Shown: positions 26,184 to 35,201, counted from the first letter of the stretch. The stretch: 64,000 bases of DNA from Lachnospiraceae bacterium (GCA_017431515.1 JAFRKV010000023.1:1-64000); one strand, 5' to 3'. Program-made: numbers and translations. The notes: generated from the letters alone by a model not told the origin.

Positions 26184-26208
26184 ACGGCAGTCCGTTAACC
26201 TGCCGTTT
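26182..26208 (+). other. Intra-operon stem-loop
   Basis: AAACGGCAG (26182-26190), starting within the stop codon of the AlgJ-like gene, pairs perfectly with CTGCCGTTT (26200-26208) around nine bases. There is no U-tract, so it is more likely an mRNA processing or stability element than a terminator. Confidence 0.4.
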
Positions 26209-26229
26209 GAGAGAAATAGAGGAGAGAAG

Positions 26230-27063
26230 ATGAAAAAATCAGTATTGGCGGTGATCGCGATTTTAGAGGCTGTCACCATTGTGATCGGACTGATCTATAT
26301 CAGTGTCCTGAGCAAACAAAAGACACCAATGCCAGGAACTACGGCGGGGGTCGTCCAGGAGACGGCGGAGGATATACGTGCGCAGTTGGAGGCGGTAGCT
26401 GGGGAGACAGAAGCAAAAGCTGTGGCTATCGGTACGGAAAAGGACACGGAGTTGAATGATCAGGATGTGCAGAATACAGGCGTCCGGCTTGACAACAAGA
26501 CCGGCGTCGAGAAGGGAACCTCCTATGAGGATCTGACCATCATCGGGGACTCCATCTCCCGCATGACAAAGGAGCAGGTGGAAGAGGCTCTTCCCGGTGT
26601 GGAGATCCACTCTATGTACGGGAAAACCGTGGATTATTCCATCGAAACGAATCCCTGCGGGCTGGAACTGGCGAAGCTTCTGGAGCTGGAGGGGCGGCTC
26701 AGAGACCGCGTGATCTTTGCCCTCGGCACCAATAATGTGGCGGCACTTTCCATGAATACCCTGACCCCGGAGATGTTTGCAAAACTCCATGAGATCACGG
26801 GAGACCGGGAGGTGTATCTGGTGACCGCCTATGACCTTTACGATCCGGCGGTTTATGATGAGAATAACCGGGTGATCCGGGAAGCCGCGGAGAAATATGA
26901 CGGATGGCATGTGATCGACTGGGCAAAGGCTGTGGCAGCGGAAGACCCGAAGAAGATCATCGAAGATGAGGGCGAGGCGGCCACGGGAAACTGCCAGGTG
27001 CACCCCACTGACCCGGCCGGCATTGCGCTCTGGGTCAAAACAATTTCGGAAGGGGTAAAGTAA
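26230..27063 (+). CDS. Membrane-anchored SGNH-hydrolase-like protein
   Basis: 277 residues from ATG 26230 (GAGGAGAG upstream; the longer frame inside the previous gene lacks a site and begins with non-family residues). An N-terminal membrane helix is followed by a spacer and an SGNH fold: IGDSIS with the nucleophile Ser108, the ALGTNN block and the catalytic-histidine region HPTDPAG (His258). The residue usually Asp three before that histidine is not Asp here (NCQVH). It resembles the C-terminal SGNH domain of OatA-type acetyltransferases and lies between the AlgJ-like and MBOAT genes, so it is a second candidate acetyl acceptor. Esterase activity is an alternative. Confidence 0.75.
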   Translation: MKKSVLAVIAILEAVTIVIGLIYISVLSKQKTPMPGTTAGVVQETAEDIRAQLEAVAGETEAKAVAIGTEKDTELNDQDVQNTGVRLDNKTGVEKGTSYEDLTIIGDSISRMTKEQVEEALPGVEIHSMYGKTVDYSIETNPCGLELAKLLELEGRLRDRVIFALGTNNVAALSMNTLTPEMFAKLHEITGDREVYLVTAYDLYDPAVYDENNRVIREAAEKYDGWHVIDWAKAVAAEDPKKIIEDEGEAATGNCQVHPTDPAGIALWVKTISEGVK

Positions 27064-27064
27064 C

Positions 27065-28462
27065 ATGGTTTTCAGTTCCATGATCTTTTTATGGGTATTT
27101 CTCCCGGTCGTGTTTATCCTGACCAGGATCCTGCCCCAAAAAACGCATAATATTCTGCTTTTGATCGCGAGCCTCCTGTTTTACGCATGGGGCGAGCCGG
27201 TCTATATTCTTTTGATGCTCTGTTCCATCACCATGAACTGGCTGTTCGGCCTGTGGATCGAGAAACAGAGGACGCCGCTGCCCCTGGCATTGAATGTGAT
27301 CTGCAATCTGGGGCTGCTGTTTTACTTTAAGTATTTTTCCTTGTTCACGGAGACCGTGAACGCGATCCTGAAACGGGAGGCAATCGCACCCCGGGACATT
27401 GCGCTGCCCATTGGCATTTCCTTTTTCACCTTCCAGGCCATGAGCTATGTGATCGACCTTTATCGCGGGAAATACAAGGCAGAGCATAATTTCCTTCATG
27501 TGGCGCTCTATATTTCCTTTTTCCCCCAGCTGATTGCCGGGCCGATCGTCCGCTATGTGGATGTGCATGAGCAGATCAACCACCGCAGGATCACTGCAGA
27601 AAAGACGGCGGAGGGCATTCGCCGTTTTCTCTACGGCCTTGCAAAAAAAGCGCTGATCGCAAACATTCTGGCGGAAAGCGCGGACGCGATTTATGCCCTG
27701 CCCATGGAGCAGATGACAGGGCTTCTTGCCTGGGCTGGTGCCATTCTTTACACCTTCCAGATCTATTATGATTTTTCCGGGTATTCCGATATGGCCATCG
27801 GCCTCGGAAAAATGTTCGGCTTTGATTTTCTGGAAAACTTCAATTATCCCTATCTGTCCACAACGGCAGGGGAATTCTGGCGGCGCTGGCATATCTCTCT
27901 CGGTGCCTGGTTCAAGGAATACCTCTACATCCCCCTTGGCGGCAACCGCAAAGGCACGGCGCGGACTTACGTGAACCTGATGATCGTCTTTTTTGTGACG
28001 GGTCTGTGGCATGGCGCGAGCTGGAATTTTGTGATCTGGGGCGTGTATTACGGTGTGCTGGTGGTACTGGAGCGCCTGTTTTACGGGAAATGGATGACGA
28101 AGCATCCTGTGGTGGGACACATTTACATGCCGCTGGTGTTTGTCTTCGGCTGGGCGATCTTCCGTGTGGACACCGGCATGACAACTCTGGCGGAGGTCGT
28201 GAAACGGATGCTGGCGCCCTGGCATTATACTGCCGGCGGCGTGGATCTTTCCACCCTGATTTCCAACCGCGCATGGCTGATGCTCCTGGCCGGCATCATC
28301 GGCTGCGGGATTTTGCAGTGGAATCTCGGAGAACGTCTGGGGTGGAAAAAACGGTGGAAACACAGTGTGCCGGAGTTCATTTTCTGCATCCTGATTTTCG
28401 CGGCTTCGCTGGTGACCCTTGCCTCCGGAACCTATAACCCGTTCATTTACTTCCGTTTTTGA
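27065..28462 (+). CDS. MBOAT family O-acyltransferase (AlgI/DltB-like), copy 2
   Basis: 465 residues, about ten membrane helices, start MVFSSMIFLWVFLPVV. It has GEFWRRWHISLGAW, YIPLGGNRKG and the catalytic His316 in WHGASW. Together with the two SGNH proteins immediately upstream it makes a complete O-acetylation unit of the kind seen for alginate and wall polymers. The start lies two bases after the upstream stop, with GGAAGGGG as binding site. It shares a stretch of 35 identical bases with copy 1 although the proteins otherwise differ a good deal. Confidence 0.9.
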   Translation: MVFSSMIFLWVFLPVVFILTRILPQKTHNILLLIASLLFYAWGEPVYILLMLCSITMNWLFGLWIEKQRTPLPLALNVICNLGLLFYFKYFSLFTETVNAILKREAIAPRDIALPIGISFFTFQAMSYVIDLYRGKYKAEHNFLHVALYISFFPQLIAGPIVRYVDVHEQINHRRITAEKTAEGIRRFLYGLAKKALIANILAESADAIYALPMEQMTGLLAWAGAILYTFQIYYDFSGYSDMAIGLGKMFGFDFLENFNYPYLSTTAGEFWRRWHISLGAWFKEYLYIPLGGNRKGTARTYVNLMIVFFVTGLWHGASWNFVIWGVYYGVLVVLERLFYGKWMTKHPVVGHIYMPLVFVFGWAIFRVDTGMTTLAEVVKRMLAPWHYTAGGVDLSTLISNRAWLMLLAGIIGCGILQWNLGERLGWKKRWKHSVPEFIFCILIFAASLVTLASGTYNPFIYFRF

Positions 28463-28488
28463 CGCGGTTGACGTCGTTATGATATGAT
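28459..28488 (+). promoter_or_regulatory. Promoter of the polysaccharide gene cluster
   Basis: TTGACG (28459-28464), 18 bases, TATGAT (28483-28488). The -35 box overlaps the stop of the upstream MBOAT gene. A second TTGACG/TATGAT pair in the same stretch is out of spacing. Confidence 0.5.
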
Positions 28489-28493
28489 AAGCA

Positions 28494-28511
28494 AGGCACG
28501 CGAACGTGCCT
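28494..28511 (+). other. 5'-end hairpin of the polysaccharide transcript
   Basis: AGGCACG (28494-28500), CGAA tetraloop, CGTGCCT (28505-28511): a perfect 7-base stem starting at the predicted first transcribed base and ending just before the AAGGAG binding site. It is probably a 5' mRNA stabiliser; without a U-tract it is not a terminator. Confidence 0.4.
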
Positions 28512-28525
28512 TTAAGGAGACCATC

Positions 28526-29461
28526 ATGGATAAAATAGCGGTTCTGATCCCATGCTATAACGAAAGCAAAACCGTGGAAAAGGTCGTCACGGATTTCAAA
28601 CGGGTGCTGCCCGAGGCGACGATTTATGTGTATGACAATAATTCCACCGACGGCACGGATGAACTTGCCCGCAAAGCGGGGGCTGTCGTGCGTTATGAAT
28701 ATCAGCAGGGAAAGGGCAATGTGATCCGCCGGATGTTCCGCGATATCGATGCGGAGTGCTACATCATGACGGACGGGGACGATACCTATCCTGCCGAGGC
28801 GGCGCCGGAGATGGTGGAGAAGGTGCTTCAGCGCCATGCGGACATGGTGGTGGGAGACCGTCTGTCCTCCACCTATTTTTCGGAGAACAAGCGGCCCTTC
28901 CATAATTTCGGCAACTCTCTTGTGCGCAGGACCATCAACGCCTTCTTTGATACCGAGATCAAGGACATCATGACGGGATACCGCGCCTTCAGTTATCAGT
29001 TCGTGAAAAGCTTCCCGGTGCTCAGCAAGGGCTTTGAGATCGAGACGGAGATGAGCATCCACGCGGCGGATAAGAATATGTTCGTGGAAAACGTGGTGAT
29101 TGATTACCGCGACCGTCCGGAGGGCTCGGTGAGCAAGCTCAATACTTATTCCGACGGCATCAAGGTGCTGATGACCATCGGCAACCTTTACCGCACCTAT
29201 CGGCCGCTTCGGTATTTCGGCATCATTGCCGCGATTCTCGCGATCCTTTCCGTGATCTTCCTGATCCCGGTTCTGGTCAGCTATCACCGCACCGGGCTTG
29301 TAAACCATTTTCCGACGCTGATCGTCTGCGGTTTTTCCATGCTGGCGGCGATCCAGGCGCTGTTTACCGGTCTGATGCTCCATACCATCGCAAAAAAGAA
29401 CCGGCAGGATTTTGAGATCCGGCTCTATGAGATTGCGGAACGGAGGGACAAACTGTCATGA
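28526..29461 (+). CDS. Polyprenyl-phosphate-type family 2 glycosyltransferase
   Basis: 311 residues from ATG 28526 with AAGGAG upstream. The N-terminal two thirds is a GT2 domain (IPCYNESKTVEKV, DNNSTDGT, and the metal-binding MTDGDDTYP), and the C-terminus has two membrane helices (about 228-250 and 262-285). This matches dolichyl/undecaprenyl-phosphate sugar synthases of the DPM1/GtrB type, which load a sugar on a lipid carrier for transfer outside. The sugar cannot be read from the sequence. The next gene, a large membrane protein, overlaps its stop (ATGA) and is the likely user of the lipid-linked sugar. Confidence 0.85.
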   Translation: MDKIAVLIPCYNESKTVEKVVTDFKRVLPEATIYVYDNNSTDGTDELARKAGAVVRYEYQQGKGNVIRRMFRDIDAECYIMTDGDDTYPAEAAPEMVEKVLQRHADMVVGDRLSSTYFSENKRPFHNFGNSLVRRTINAFFDTEIKDIMTGYRAFSYQFVKSFPVLSKGFEIETEMSIHAADKNMFVENVVIDYRDRPEGSVSKLNTYSDGIKVLMTIGNLYRTYRPLRYFGIIAAILAILSVIFLIPVLVSYHRTGLVNHFPTLIVCGFSMLAAIQALFTGLMLHTIAKKNRQDFEIRLYEIAERRDKLS

Positions 29462-31275
29462 ACGGTTCGATACCGGCAATGATTTTTTATCTTGCTTCTT
29501 TTGCCGTGCTGTTGAGCGGCTTTTTTTGCTATCCCAAGACAAAGGCGGAGGGCGGCACACATGTCTTTTACGGCATGACCTGGCTCCCGCTGACGGTGAT
29601 CCTGATCGAATGCTACAATGCATTTGTGGCGGCGATCATCAATCTTTTGCATATCCCCACCAACCTGGTGAGCATCGGGATTTTCGATCTCGCGGCAGGC
29701 GTGTTTTTCTGGATCCGGATCAAAAAAACCGGACGGAAACAAAGCTATCGCTGGAACCTCTATGACCTGATCTTTGCGATCCTTCTGGTGGGCTCGATCC
29801 TGATGATCGCGGCGCGTCATTACGGTCTGCCGGAGCTTGGCTGGAACTACCGCACCGTGGATCCCTCTGCGCGTTACCGCGAAGCGATGGAGTTTGTGAA
29901 TAACCAGGGCATCAGCCGGATGTTTTTTGCGCAGCTCCAGAACGGGACGGTGGTGGAGCTCTTCCGCCCGTTTCTGCGGTATGACTATTATTACAAGCTC
30001 TATGTGCTGAGCGACATTTTCCAGCTCATTCTGTCCGGCGCCATGTTTTACGGCGCTGTGCGGCCGTTGACGGAGCGTACCGGGAAACGGGATCATTTTG
30101 TTTCTGTCTTTTCCGTCATCCTGACGTTTTTCTACCTGTTCGGTTATCCGCTGAACAGCACACTTTACGGCTTCACCTATCTCGGCATGATCCTGTACCT
30201 GACGCTGGCGCTGTTTGTCGTGGCGGATCTCTTTTTGTCCGGGGAGGACATGCCGAAGTGGTTTTACCTGATCCTGCTGTCCCTCCTTTGTCATGCCTAT
30301 TTCCAGTGCTATGTGCTCTTTATGCCGGTGGCATTCCTGGCGCTGGGGCTTGCGATCTTAAAGAAGCAGCAGGAAAAGAAAAAGCTGATCTCTGTCGACA
30401 CGCTTGTGACGCTCCTGATCGTCTTTGTGCCGGCCATCGTGCTGGGACTCGTCTATACCTACATGGATGTGTTTGTGAATGACAATGTGGCGGTGGGTGA
30501 CGCATTTTCTGCGGAGGGCGCCATCTACCGGGATCTGTATTCCAACTTTGTGTTCTTTGCGCCGGTGGCGGTGATCGGTCTGATCCGCCTCTGGAAAACG
30601 AAAAAGAACCGGCTGCTTTCCTGGTTTGCACCGATTTTTCTGGTGTTTATGGCAGCGATGTTTGTGGTCAGCTACAAAACCGGCAAAATTTCCACGTACT
30701 ATTTCTTCAAGGATTACTATCTGCTGTGGCTTCTGGTCTTTGTGCTGATGATGGCAGCAGTTGCTTTTCTGGCGACGGACGGACGCAAGGTCATGACGGC
30801 GTACCTCTGCAGCTGGGCATTCATTGCCATCATGTTTTTGACGGGGCTGGAAAGCCGGATCGAGGGACATAACGCCTTGTTTGTCCCGGACCATAAATCC
30901 CAGCGTTACAATGACCTGCTCTGCTTCAACTGGAACACGCTTTCCGTCCCGACCTATTCCGAGGACAAAATGGATCTCATTCATTACGTCTATGAGCATC
31001 TGACCGCAGGCGGCGAAAGCACGACGGAAGTGCCGGTGGTGACGCGGCAGGAGGAGACGTACCTCTTTGAATCCATGACAGGGCAGCGTCTGGAGGATTT
31101 TGAATTCTGGCGCGGGCCGGGGCATCACGATGCCTTCCTGGAAAATGTGCAGGACTGCGACTACGTCTGTGTCTACACGGACAGCGCGCTCTATGAGGAA
31201 AATCAGAAGATGTTTGATTCCTGGGAGGTGGTGTATTCCACCCCCGCCGGGTATATTGCAAAGGTTGTGAAGTGA
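29458..31275 (+). CDS. Large multi-pass membrane protein, possible GT-C glycosyltransferase or polymerase
   Basis: 605 residues with about a dozen hydrophobic helices in the first 460 residues and a soluble C-terminal domain of about 140 residues (WNTLSVPTYSEDKMD to the end). I do not recognise a named family. Its ATGA overlap with a polyprenyl-phosphate GT2 gene and its place before the flippase suggest a GT-C-type transferase using the lipid-linked sugar outside the cell. No other polysaccharide polymerase is visible in the cluster, so a Wzy-like role is also possible. Confidence 0.6.
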   Translation: MNGSIPAMIFYLASFAVLLSGFFCYPKTKAEGGTHVFYGMTWLPLTVILIECYNAFVAAIINLLHIPTNLVSIGIFDLAAGVFFWIRIKKTGRKQSYRWNLYDLIFAILLVGSILMIAARHYGLPELGWNYRTVDPSARYREAMEFVNNQGISRMFFAQLQNGTVVELFRPFLRYDYYYKLYVLSDIFQLILSGAMFYGAVRPLTERTGKRDHFVSVFSVILTFFYLFGYPLNSTLYGFTYLGMILYLTLALFVVADLFLSGEDMPKWFYLILLSLLCHAYFQCYVLFMPVAFLALGLAILKKQQEKKKLISVDTLVTLLIVFVPAIVLGLVYTYMDVFVNDNVAVGDAFSAEGAIYRDLYSNFVFFAPVAVIGLIRLWKTKKNRLLSWFAPIFLVFMAAMFVVSYKTGKISTYYFFKDYYLLWLLVFVLMMAAVAFLATDGRKVMTAYLCSWAFIAIMFLTGLESRIEGHNALFVPDHKSQRYNDLLCFNWNTLSVPTYSEDKMDLIHYVYEHLTAGGESTTEVPVVTRQEETYLFESMTGQRLEDFEFWRGPGHHDAFLENVQDCDYVCVYTDSALYEENQKMFDSWEVVYSTPAGYIAKVVK

Positions 31276-31309
31276 TTGACGAAACCAATACGAAGTAGTT
31301 GGAGATAAG

Positions 31310-32557
31310 ATGAGAAGCGATCCCACAAAAGAATTATCTGTCAAAGCGAATATGATCTATAACACGGTAGGCGCCACCCTCTACTATTTCTGCATCTGGC
31401 TTGCCTCCGTTCTGATCGTTCGGATGTCCGGGTTTGAAGACGCCGGGATTTTTTCCCTTGCGATCACGGTCACGAACGCGCCGGCGGTGGTCAGTCTTTT
31501 TAATATGCGTAATTATCAGGCATCTGACCTGAAAGGGGAATACACGGACAAGACCTACATCACAAGCCGTACGGTCAGCAACCTGATCGCGCTGATCATC
31601 TGTGTCGGGATGATCCTGTTTTATCGCTATGATCTGATGAAGTCCATGACCGTGCTGGCCTACATGCTGTTTAAGGTCGTGGAAGGTGCGGCGGACGTGT
31701 ATTACGGCATCGATCAGAAAAAAGGACGTATGGACTATGCGGGGATTTCTCTTTCCATCCGCGGACTCGGGTCTTTTGCCGCGTTTCTCATCGTGTTCCG
31801 TCTGACAAACAGCCTCCTGATCTGCTTCCTCGTGATGACGCTGGTGTCCCTTTCGGTCGTGTTTTTCTATGACCGCCGGATGGTAAAGCCCCTTCTGGAC
31901 GGGCGGGAGACGGAAAATCTGAAAAAGCAGGTGTTTGCTCTGCTTTTGACCTGCCTGCCCCTGGCGGTGGTGTTTTTCCTGAACAACCTTTCCATCATGG
32001 TACCCCGGCTGGCGTTGGAAAGTTATTTCGGATCGGAAGTGATGGGGTATTATTCTTCCGTCAGTACGCCCACTGTGGTGGTACAGGTGGCAGCACAGAC
32101 GTTGATCGCGCCCCTTGTTCCCGGGTTGACGAGGCGTTTCCAGGGCAAGGACAAAAAAGGATTCTTAAAAGCGATCTGCGGTTTCTATCTGTTTGCGGCG
32201 GTGCTGACGGTGATCGCCGTGGTGCTGGCTCACTTTTTCGGGGAATGGCTGCTGATCACGTTTTTCGGGGAGGGGATCCTCCCGTATGTCTATCTGTTCA
32301 TTCCGATCCTGCTGATGTCGGTGCTGATTGCGGTGAACTGCAGTCTGTTTGCGATCCTGACGCTGATGCGGATCATCCGTCCCCAGTATGTGATCGGGAT
32401 TGCCGGGATCCTTGCCGCGATTGTGCTGTCCCTGACGATGGTAAAGACCATGTCCATGGATGGCGTGGTGTGGGCGACGCTGATTACGATCTTTATTCAG
32501 ACCGGGATCCAGATCGTGATGATGCTGTTCGGGATAAGGAAGCAGTTCCATGGGTAA
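31310..32557 (+). CDS. Oligosaccharide flippase of the MATE/PST type (Wzx-like)
   Basis: 415 residues with about twelve membrane helices. It starts with the conserved lead-in of this group (SVKANMIYNTVGATLYY) and ends after the last helix. Such proteins move lipid-linked repeat units across the membrane. TTGGAGATAAG precedes ATG 31310. It lies between the putative lipid-linked sugar pathway and glycosyltransferase genes, and its stop overlaps the start of the next gene by eight bases. Substrate unknown. Confidence 0.82.
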   Translation: MRSDPTKELSVKANMIYNTVGATLYYFCIWLASVLIVRMSGFEDAGIFSLAITVTNAPAVVSLFNMRNYQASDLKGEYTDKTYITSRTVSNLIALIICVGMILFYRYDLMKSMTVLAYMLFKVVEGAADVYYGIDQKKGRMDYAGISLSIRGLGSFAAFLIVFRLTNSLLICFLVMTLVSLSVVFFYDRRMVKPLLDGRETENLKKQVFALLLTCLPLAVVFFLNNLSIMVPRLALESYFGSEVMGYYSSVSTPTVVVQVAAQTLIAPLVPGLTRRFQGKDKKGFLKAICGFYLFAAVLTVIAVVLAHFFGEWLLITFFGEGILPYVYLFIPILLMSVLIAVNCSLFAILTLMRIIRPQYVIGIAGILAAIVLSLTMVKTMSMDGVVWATLITIFIQTGIQIVMMLFGIRKQFHG

Positions 32558-33968
32558 AGTCCGGAAAGTATGGGAAATCTACCGCCGGTACGGGATGCGG
32601 GGCTTTTTCAATAAACTCTCGGAAAAACTGCAGGCACCGTATCGGGATTATGATCAGCATATCAAAGAATATCTGCCTGCGGCGGAAGAACTGGAAAGGC
32701 AGCGGAAGGCCCAGGAGGCGTTTCCTTCTCTTCCCCGCATCAGTATCGTCGTGCCGCTCTATGAGACAAAACCTCTCTTTCTGGAGGAACTCCTGGACTC
32801 TGTCCGTCTGCAGACCTATCCGAAGTGGGAACTGATTCTCGCGGACGCAAGCCCCACAGACCGCACCGAAGAGGTGTTGCGTACCTATCAAACATCTTAT
32901 CCGGAGTTCGGCAGCGGAGAAGGAAGTGTACGTTACCGCCGGCTCGCTGAAAACGGCGGTATTTCCCGAAATACCAATGAAGGCCTGAAGGATATCACCG
33001 GTGACTTTGTCGCTTTTATGGATCACGATGATGTCTTGACGGAAAATGCGCTGTTTGAAGTGGCAGCGGCGATGAATGAACAGCCCGAAGGCCCGCGATG
33101 CCGGCTGTTTTACACCGATGAAGACAAGGCTGACGAGTCCCTTTCTCATTTTTCCCAGCCCCATTTCAAGAAAGACTTTGATCTGGAATTATTACGCACG
33201 AACAATTATATCTGTCATTTCCTCGTTCTGGAGAAGACCCTTTTGCAGCAGATCGGCGGGCTTCGTCCGGAATACGACGGTTCCCAGGATTATGATCTGA
33301 TCCTGCGTGCCGTGGAAGCGCTGGTTTTTCCGAAGGGGCATTATGATCCCGCCGGACGGGATCTGATCTGCCATATCCCGAAGATCTGCTATCACTGGCG
33401 CATGCATGCGGCCTCCACAGCAGGCGACAGCGCCAGCAAAAAATATACGGCCGGCGCCGGCCAGCGCGCGGTGGAAGCGCATTTTCAACGCCTTGGTATT
33501 GCGGCAAAGGTGGAGGAGCGGATTGAGGTCGGATGCTATCGGATCACCTATCCGGAGGCTTCAGAACAGGCTGGTTCCGATCCTTCCGAAAAGAGCGGCG
33601 TCTCTGACCTGCCGGAGACAGAAGAGTTTCAGGCATGCCTCGCCGACCAGATCAAGCCCCGTGACCCTTCCTGGAAAGAAAGACTTCTGGCCACCTGCAT
33701 GCAGGAGGGCGTCGGCGCAGTCTACGGCAAACTATACGGGAAAGATGGCCGTGTCGTCGAAGCGGGCGTGGAGAAAGGGCCTGACGGCACCCTTGTCCCG
33801 CAGTTTGCAGGCCTTCCCGGCACTTTCAAGGGATATGAACGCCGCGCAGTCCTAAAACAGGAAACAAGCGCTTACGACCCGCGCTTTGCGGTCATCCGCC
33901 CCGCTGTCCTGCGCCAGCCCGGCGCCCGCATCATTTTCGACCCGGATGTAGAGGCAGCCCTCTTATAA
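32550..33968 (+). CDS. Family 2 glycosyltransferase
   Basis: 472 residues. A GT2 catalytic domain lies at about 65-300: SIVVPLYETKP, ILADASPTDRT and FMDHDDV with the metal-binding DHDD. The C-terminal ~150 residues resemble the accessory region of long GT2 enzymes that extend rhamnan or teichoic-type chains. No membrane helices. Acceptor and donor are unknown. ATG 32550 overlaps the flippase stop, so the two are coupled. Confidence 0.82.
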   Translation: MGKVRKVWEIYRRYGMRGFFNKLSEKLQAPYRDYDQHIKEYLPAAEELERQRKAQEAFPSLPRISIVVPLYETKPLFLEELLDSVRLQTYPKWELILADASPTDRTEEVLRTYQTSYPEFGSGEGSVRYRRLAENGGISRNTNEGLKDITGDFVAFMDHDDVLTENALFEVAAAMNEQPEGPRCRLFYTDEDKADESLSHFSQPHFKKDFDLELLRTNNYICHFLVLEKTLLQQIGGLRPEYDGSQDYDLILRAVEALVFPKGHYDPAGRDLICHIPKICYHWRMHAASTAGDSASKKYTAGAGQRAVEAHFQRLGIAAKVEERIEVGCYRITYPEASEQAGSDPSEKSGVSDLPETEEFQACLADQIKPRDPSWKERLLATCMQEGVGAVYGKLYGKDGRVVEAGVEKGPDGTLVPQFAGLPGTFKGYERRAVLKQETSAYDPRFAVIRPAVLRQPGARIIFDPDVEAALL

Positions 33969-33974
33969 AAACAT

Positions 33975-34002
33975 TTGCAACAAATCCCGAAAATGGTAAA
34001 AT
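33975..34002 (+). promoter_or_regulatory. Internal extended -10 promoter before glf
   Basis: TTGCAA (33975-33980), 16 bases, TAAAAT (33997-34002) preceded by TGG (extended -10). It would allow glf and the genes after it to be transcribed apart from the first half of the cluster. Confidence 0.5.
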
Positions 34003-34041
34003 AAAAGCATCTCTGGGGAAAGTAAGATGGGGGGTGCTTTT
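34003..34041 (+). other. Leader hairpin before glf
   Basis: AAAAGCA (34003-34009), beginning at the end of the -10 box, can pair with TGCTTTT (34035-34041), which ends two T residues before the glf ATG. The G-rich ribosome binding region (GGGGGG, 34029-34034) lies inside the loop, so folding could hide translation start. Confidence 0.35.
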
Positions 34042-34043
34042 TT

Positions 34044-35144
34044 ATGTCGGATTTTCTGATCGTGGGTGCAGGCCTTTTCGGCGCTGTCTTTGCCAGACAG
34101 GCAATGGACGCCGGAAAAAGCGTGACGGTGATCGAAAAGAGAGACCACATCGGCGGCAATGTCTATACCGAGCCGGTGGAGGGGATTCATGTCCATCGGT
34201 ACGGGGCGCATATCTTTCATACGGATAACCGCGCTGTCTGGGACTATGTGCAGCGCTTCGCGGAGTTCAACCGCTATACCAATTCCCCCATCGCCAATTA
34301 CAAAGGCGAGATCTATAACCTCCCTTTCAATATGAACACGTTTCATCAGCTCTGGGGCGTCGTGACGCCGGAGGAGGCGATGGAAAAGATCCGTGAGCAG
34401 AAGGCCGCCCATGCGGTGGAGGAGCCGAAGAACCTGGAGGAGCAGGCGATCAACCTGATCGGCACGGATATCTACACGAAGCTGATCAAGGGTTATACCG
34501 AAAAGCAGTGGGGACGCAAGGCGACGGAGCTGCCGGCGTTTATCATCCGGCGTGTGCCGGTGCGTTTCACCTATGACAATAATTATTTCAACGACGCGTA
34601 TCAGGGGATTCCCATCGGCGGGTATACGGCGATGGTGGAAAAACTGCTGGACGGTGCTGATGTCCGGCTATCCACGGATTTCTTTGCCGACCGCGGCCGG
34701 TGGATGGAGGAAGCGGACCGGATCCTGTTTACCGGCATGATCGATGAATTCTTTGAATATCGATACGGAGAGCTTGCTTACCGGTCTCTGAAATTTGAGA
34801 CAGAAACCCTTTCCCAGCCCAATTATCAGGGCAACGCGGTGATGAATTTCACGGACGCGGAGACGCCCTATACCAGGATCATCGAGCATAAGTTTTTTGA
34901 TTTCTCGCAGCAGCCCCACACGGTGGTCACCTGGGAGTATCCGGCGCCCTGGAAGCGGGGAGACGAGCCCTATTATCCGGTCAATGACGAGGAAAATTCG
35001 GCCCTGTATGAGAAGTATGCGGCATTGGCAGCAGAGGAGCCGAAGGTGCTCTTCGGCGGACGTCTCGGGCAGTACCGCTATTACGATATGGATGACACGG
35101 TGGAAGCCGCCTTGAAGATGGCGGAGGAGATCGTACGGGATTGA
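34044..35144 (+). CDS. glf: UDP-galactopyranose mutase
   Basis: 366 residues, the standard Glf length. It converts UDP-galactopyranose to UDP-galactofuranose using reduced FAD. The N-terminal FAD-binding motif GAGLFGAVFA is followed by the family signatures EKRDHIGGNVY and HRYGAHIFHT, the WGRKATELPA block and the late GRLGQYRYYDMDD. Presence of glf indicates galactofuranose in the surface glycan made by this cluster. It has its own promoter and leader hairpin. Confidence 0.95.
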   Translation: MSDFLIVGAGLFGAVFARQAMDAGKSVTVIEKRDHIGGNVYTEPVEGIHVHRYGAHIFHTDNRAVWDYVQRFAEFNRYTNSPIANYKGEIYNLPFNMNTFHQLWGVVTPEEAMEKIREQKAAHAVEEPKNLEEQAINLIGTDIYTKLIKGYTEKQWGRKATELPAFIIRRVPVRFTYDNNYFNDAYQGIPIGGYTAMVEKLLDGADVRLSTDFFADRGRWMEEADRILFTGMIDEFFEYRYGELAYRSLKFETETLSQPNYQGNAVMNFTDAETPYTRIIEHKFFDFSQQPHTVVTWEYPAPWKRGDEPYYPVNDEENSALYEKYAALAAEEPKVLFGGRLGQYRYYDMDDTVEAALKMAEEIVRD

Positions 35145-35179
35145 CTGCAGAAATGATTCGCTGAGGGGATCTTGCAGTC
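35143..35179 (+). other. Stem-loop between glf and the priming transferase gene
   Basis: GACTGCA (35143-35149) pairs with TGCAGTC (35173-35179) around 23 bases, followed by AAAAAG. No U-tract is present, so it is not an intrinsic terminator; function unknown. Confidence 0.25.
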
Positions 35180-35201
35180 AAAAAGACACAGTTGAGGTAA
35201 C

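Noticed and set aside
27089-29383. 764-codon open frame on the minus strand, antisense to the MBOAT and GT2 genes
   Set aside because: It is the mirror of strongly coding plus-strand genes with family motifs, its composition is His/Arg/Gln-rich as expected of a shadow frame, and it has no RBS.
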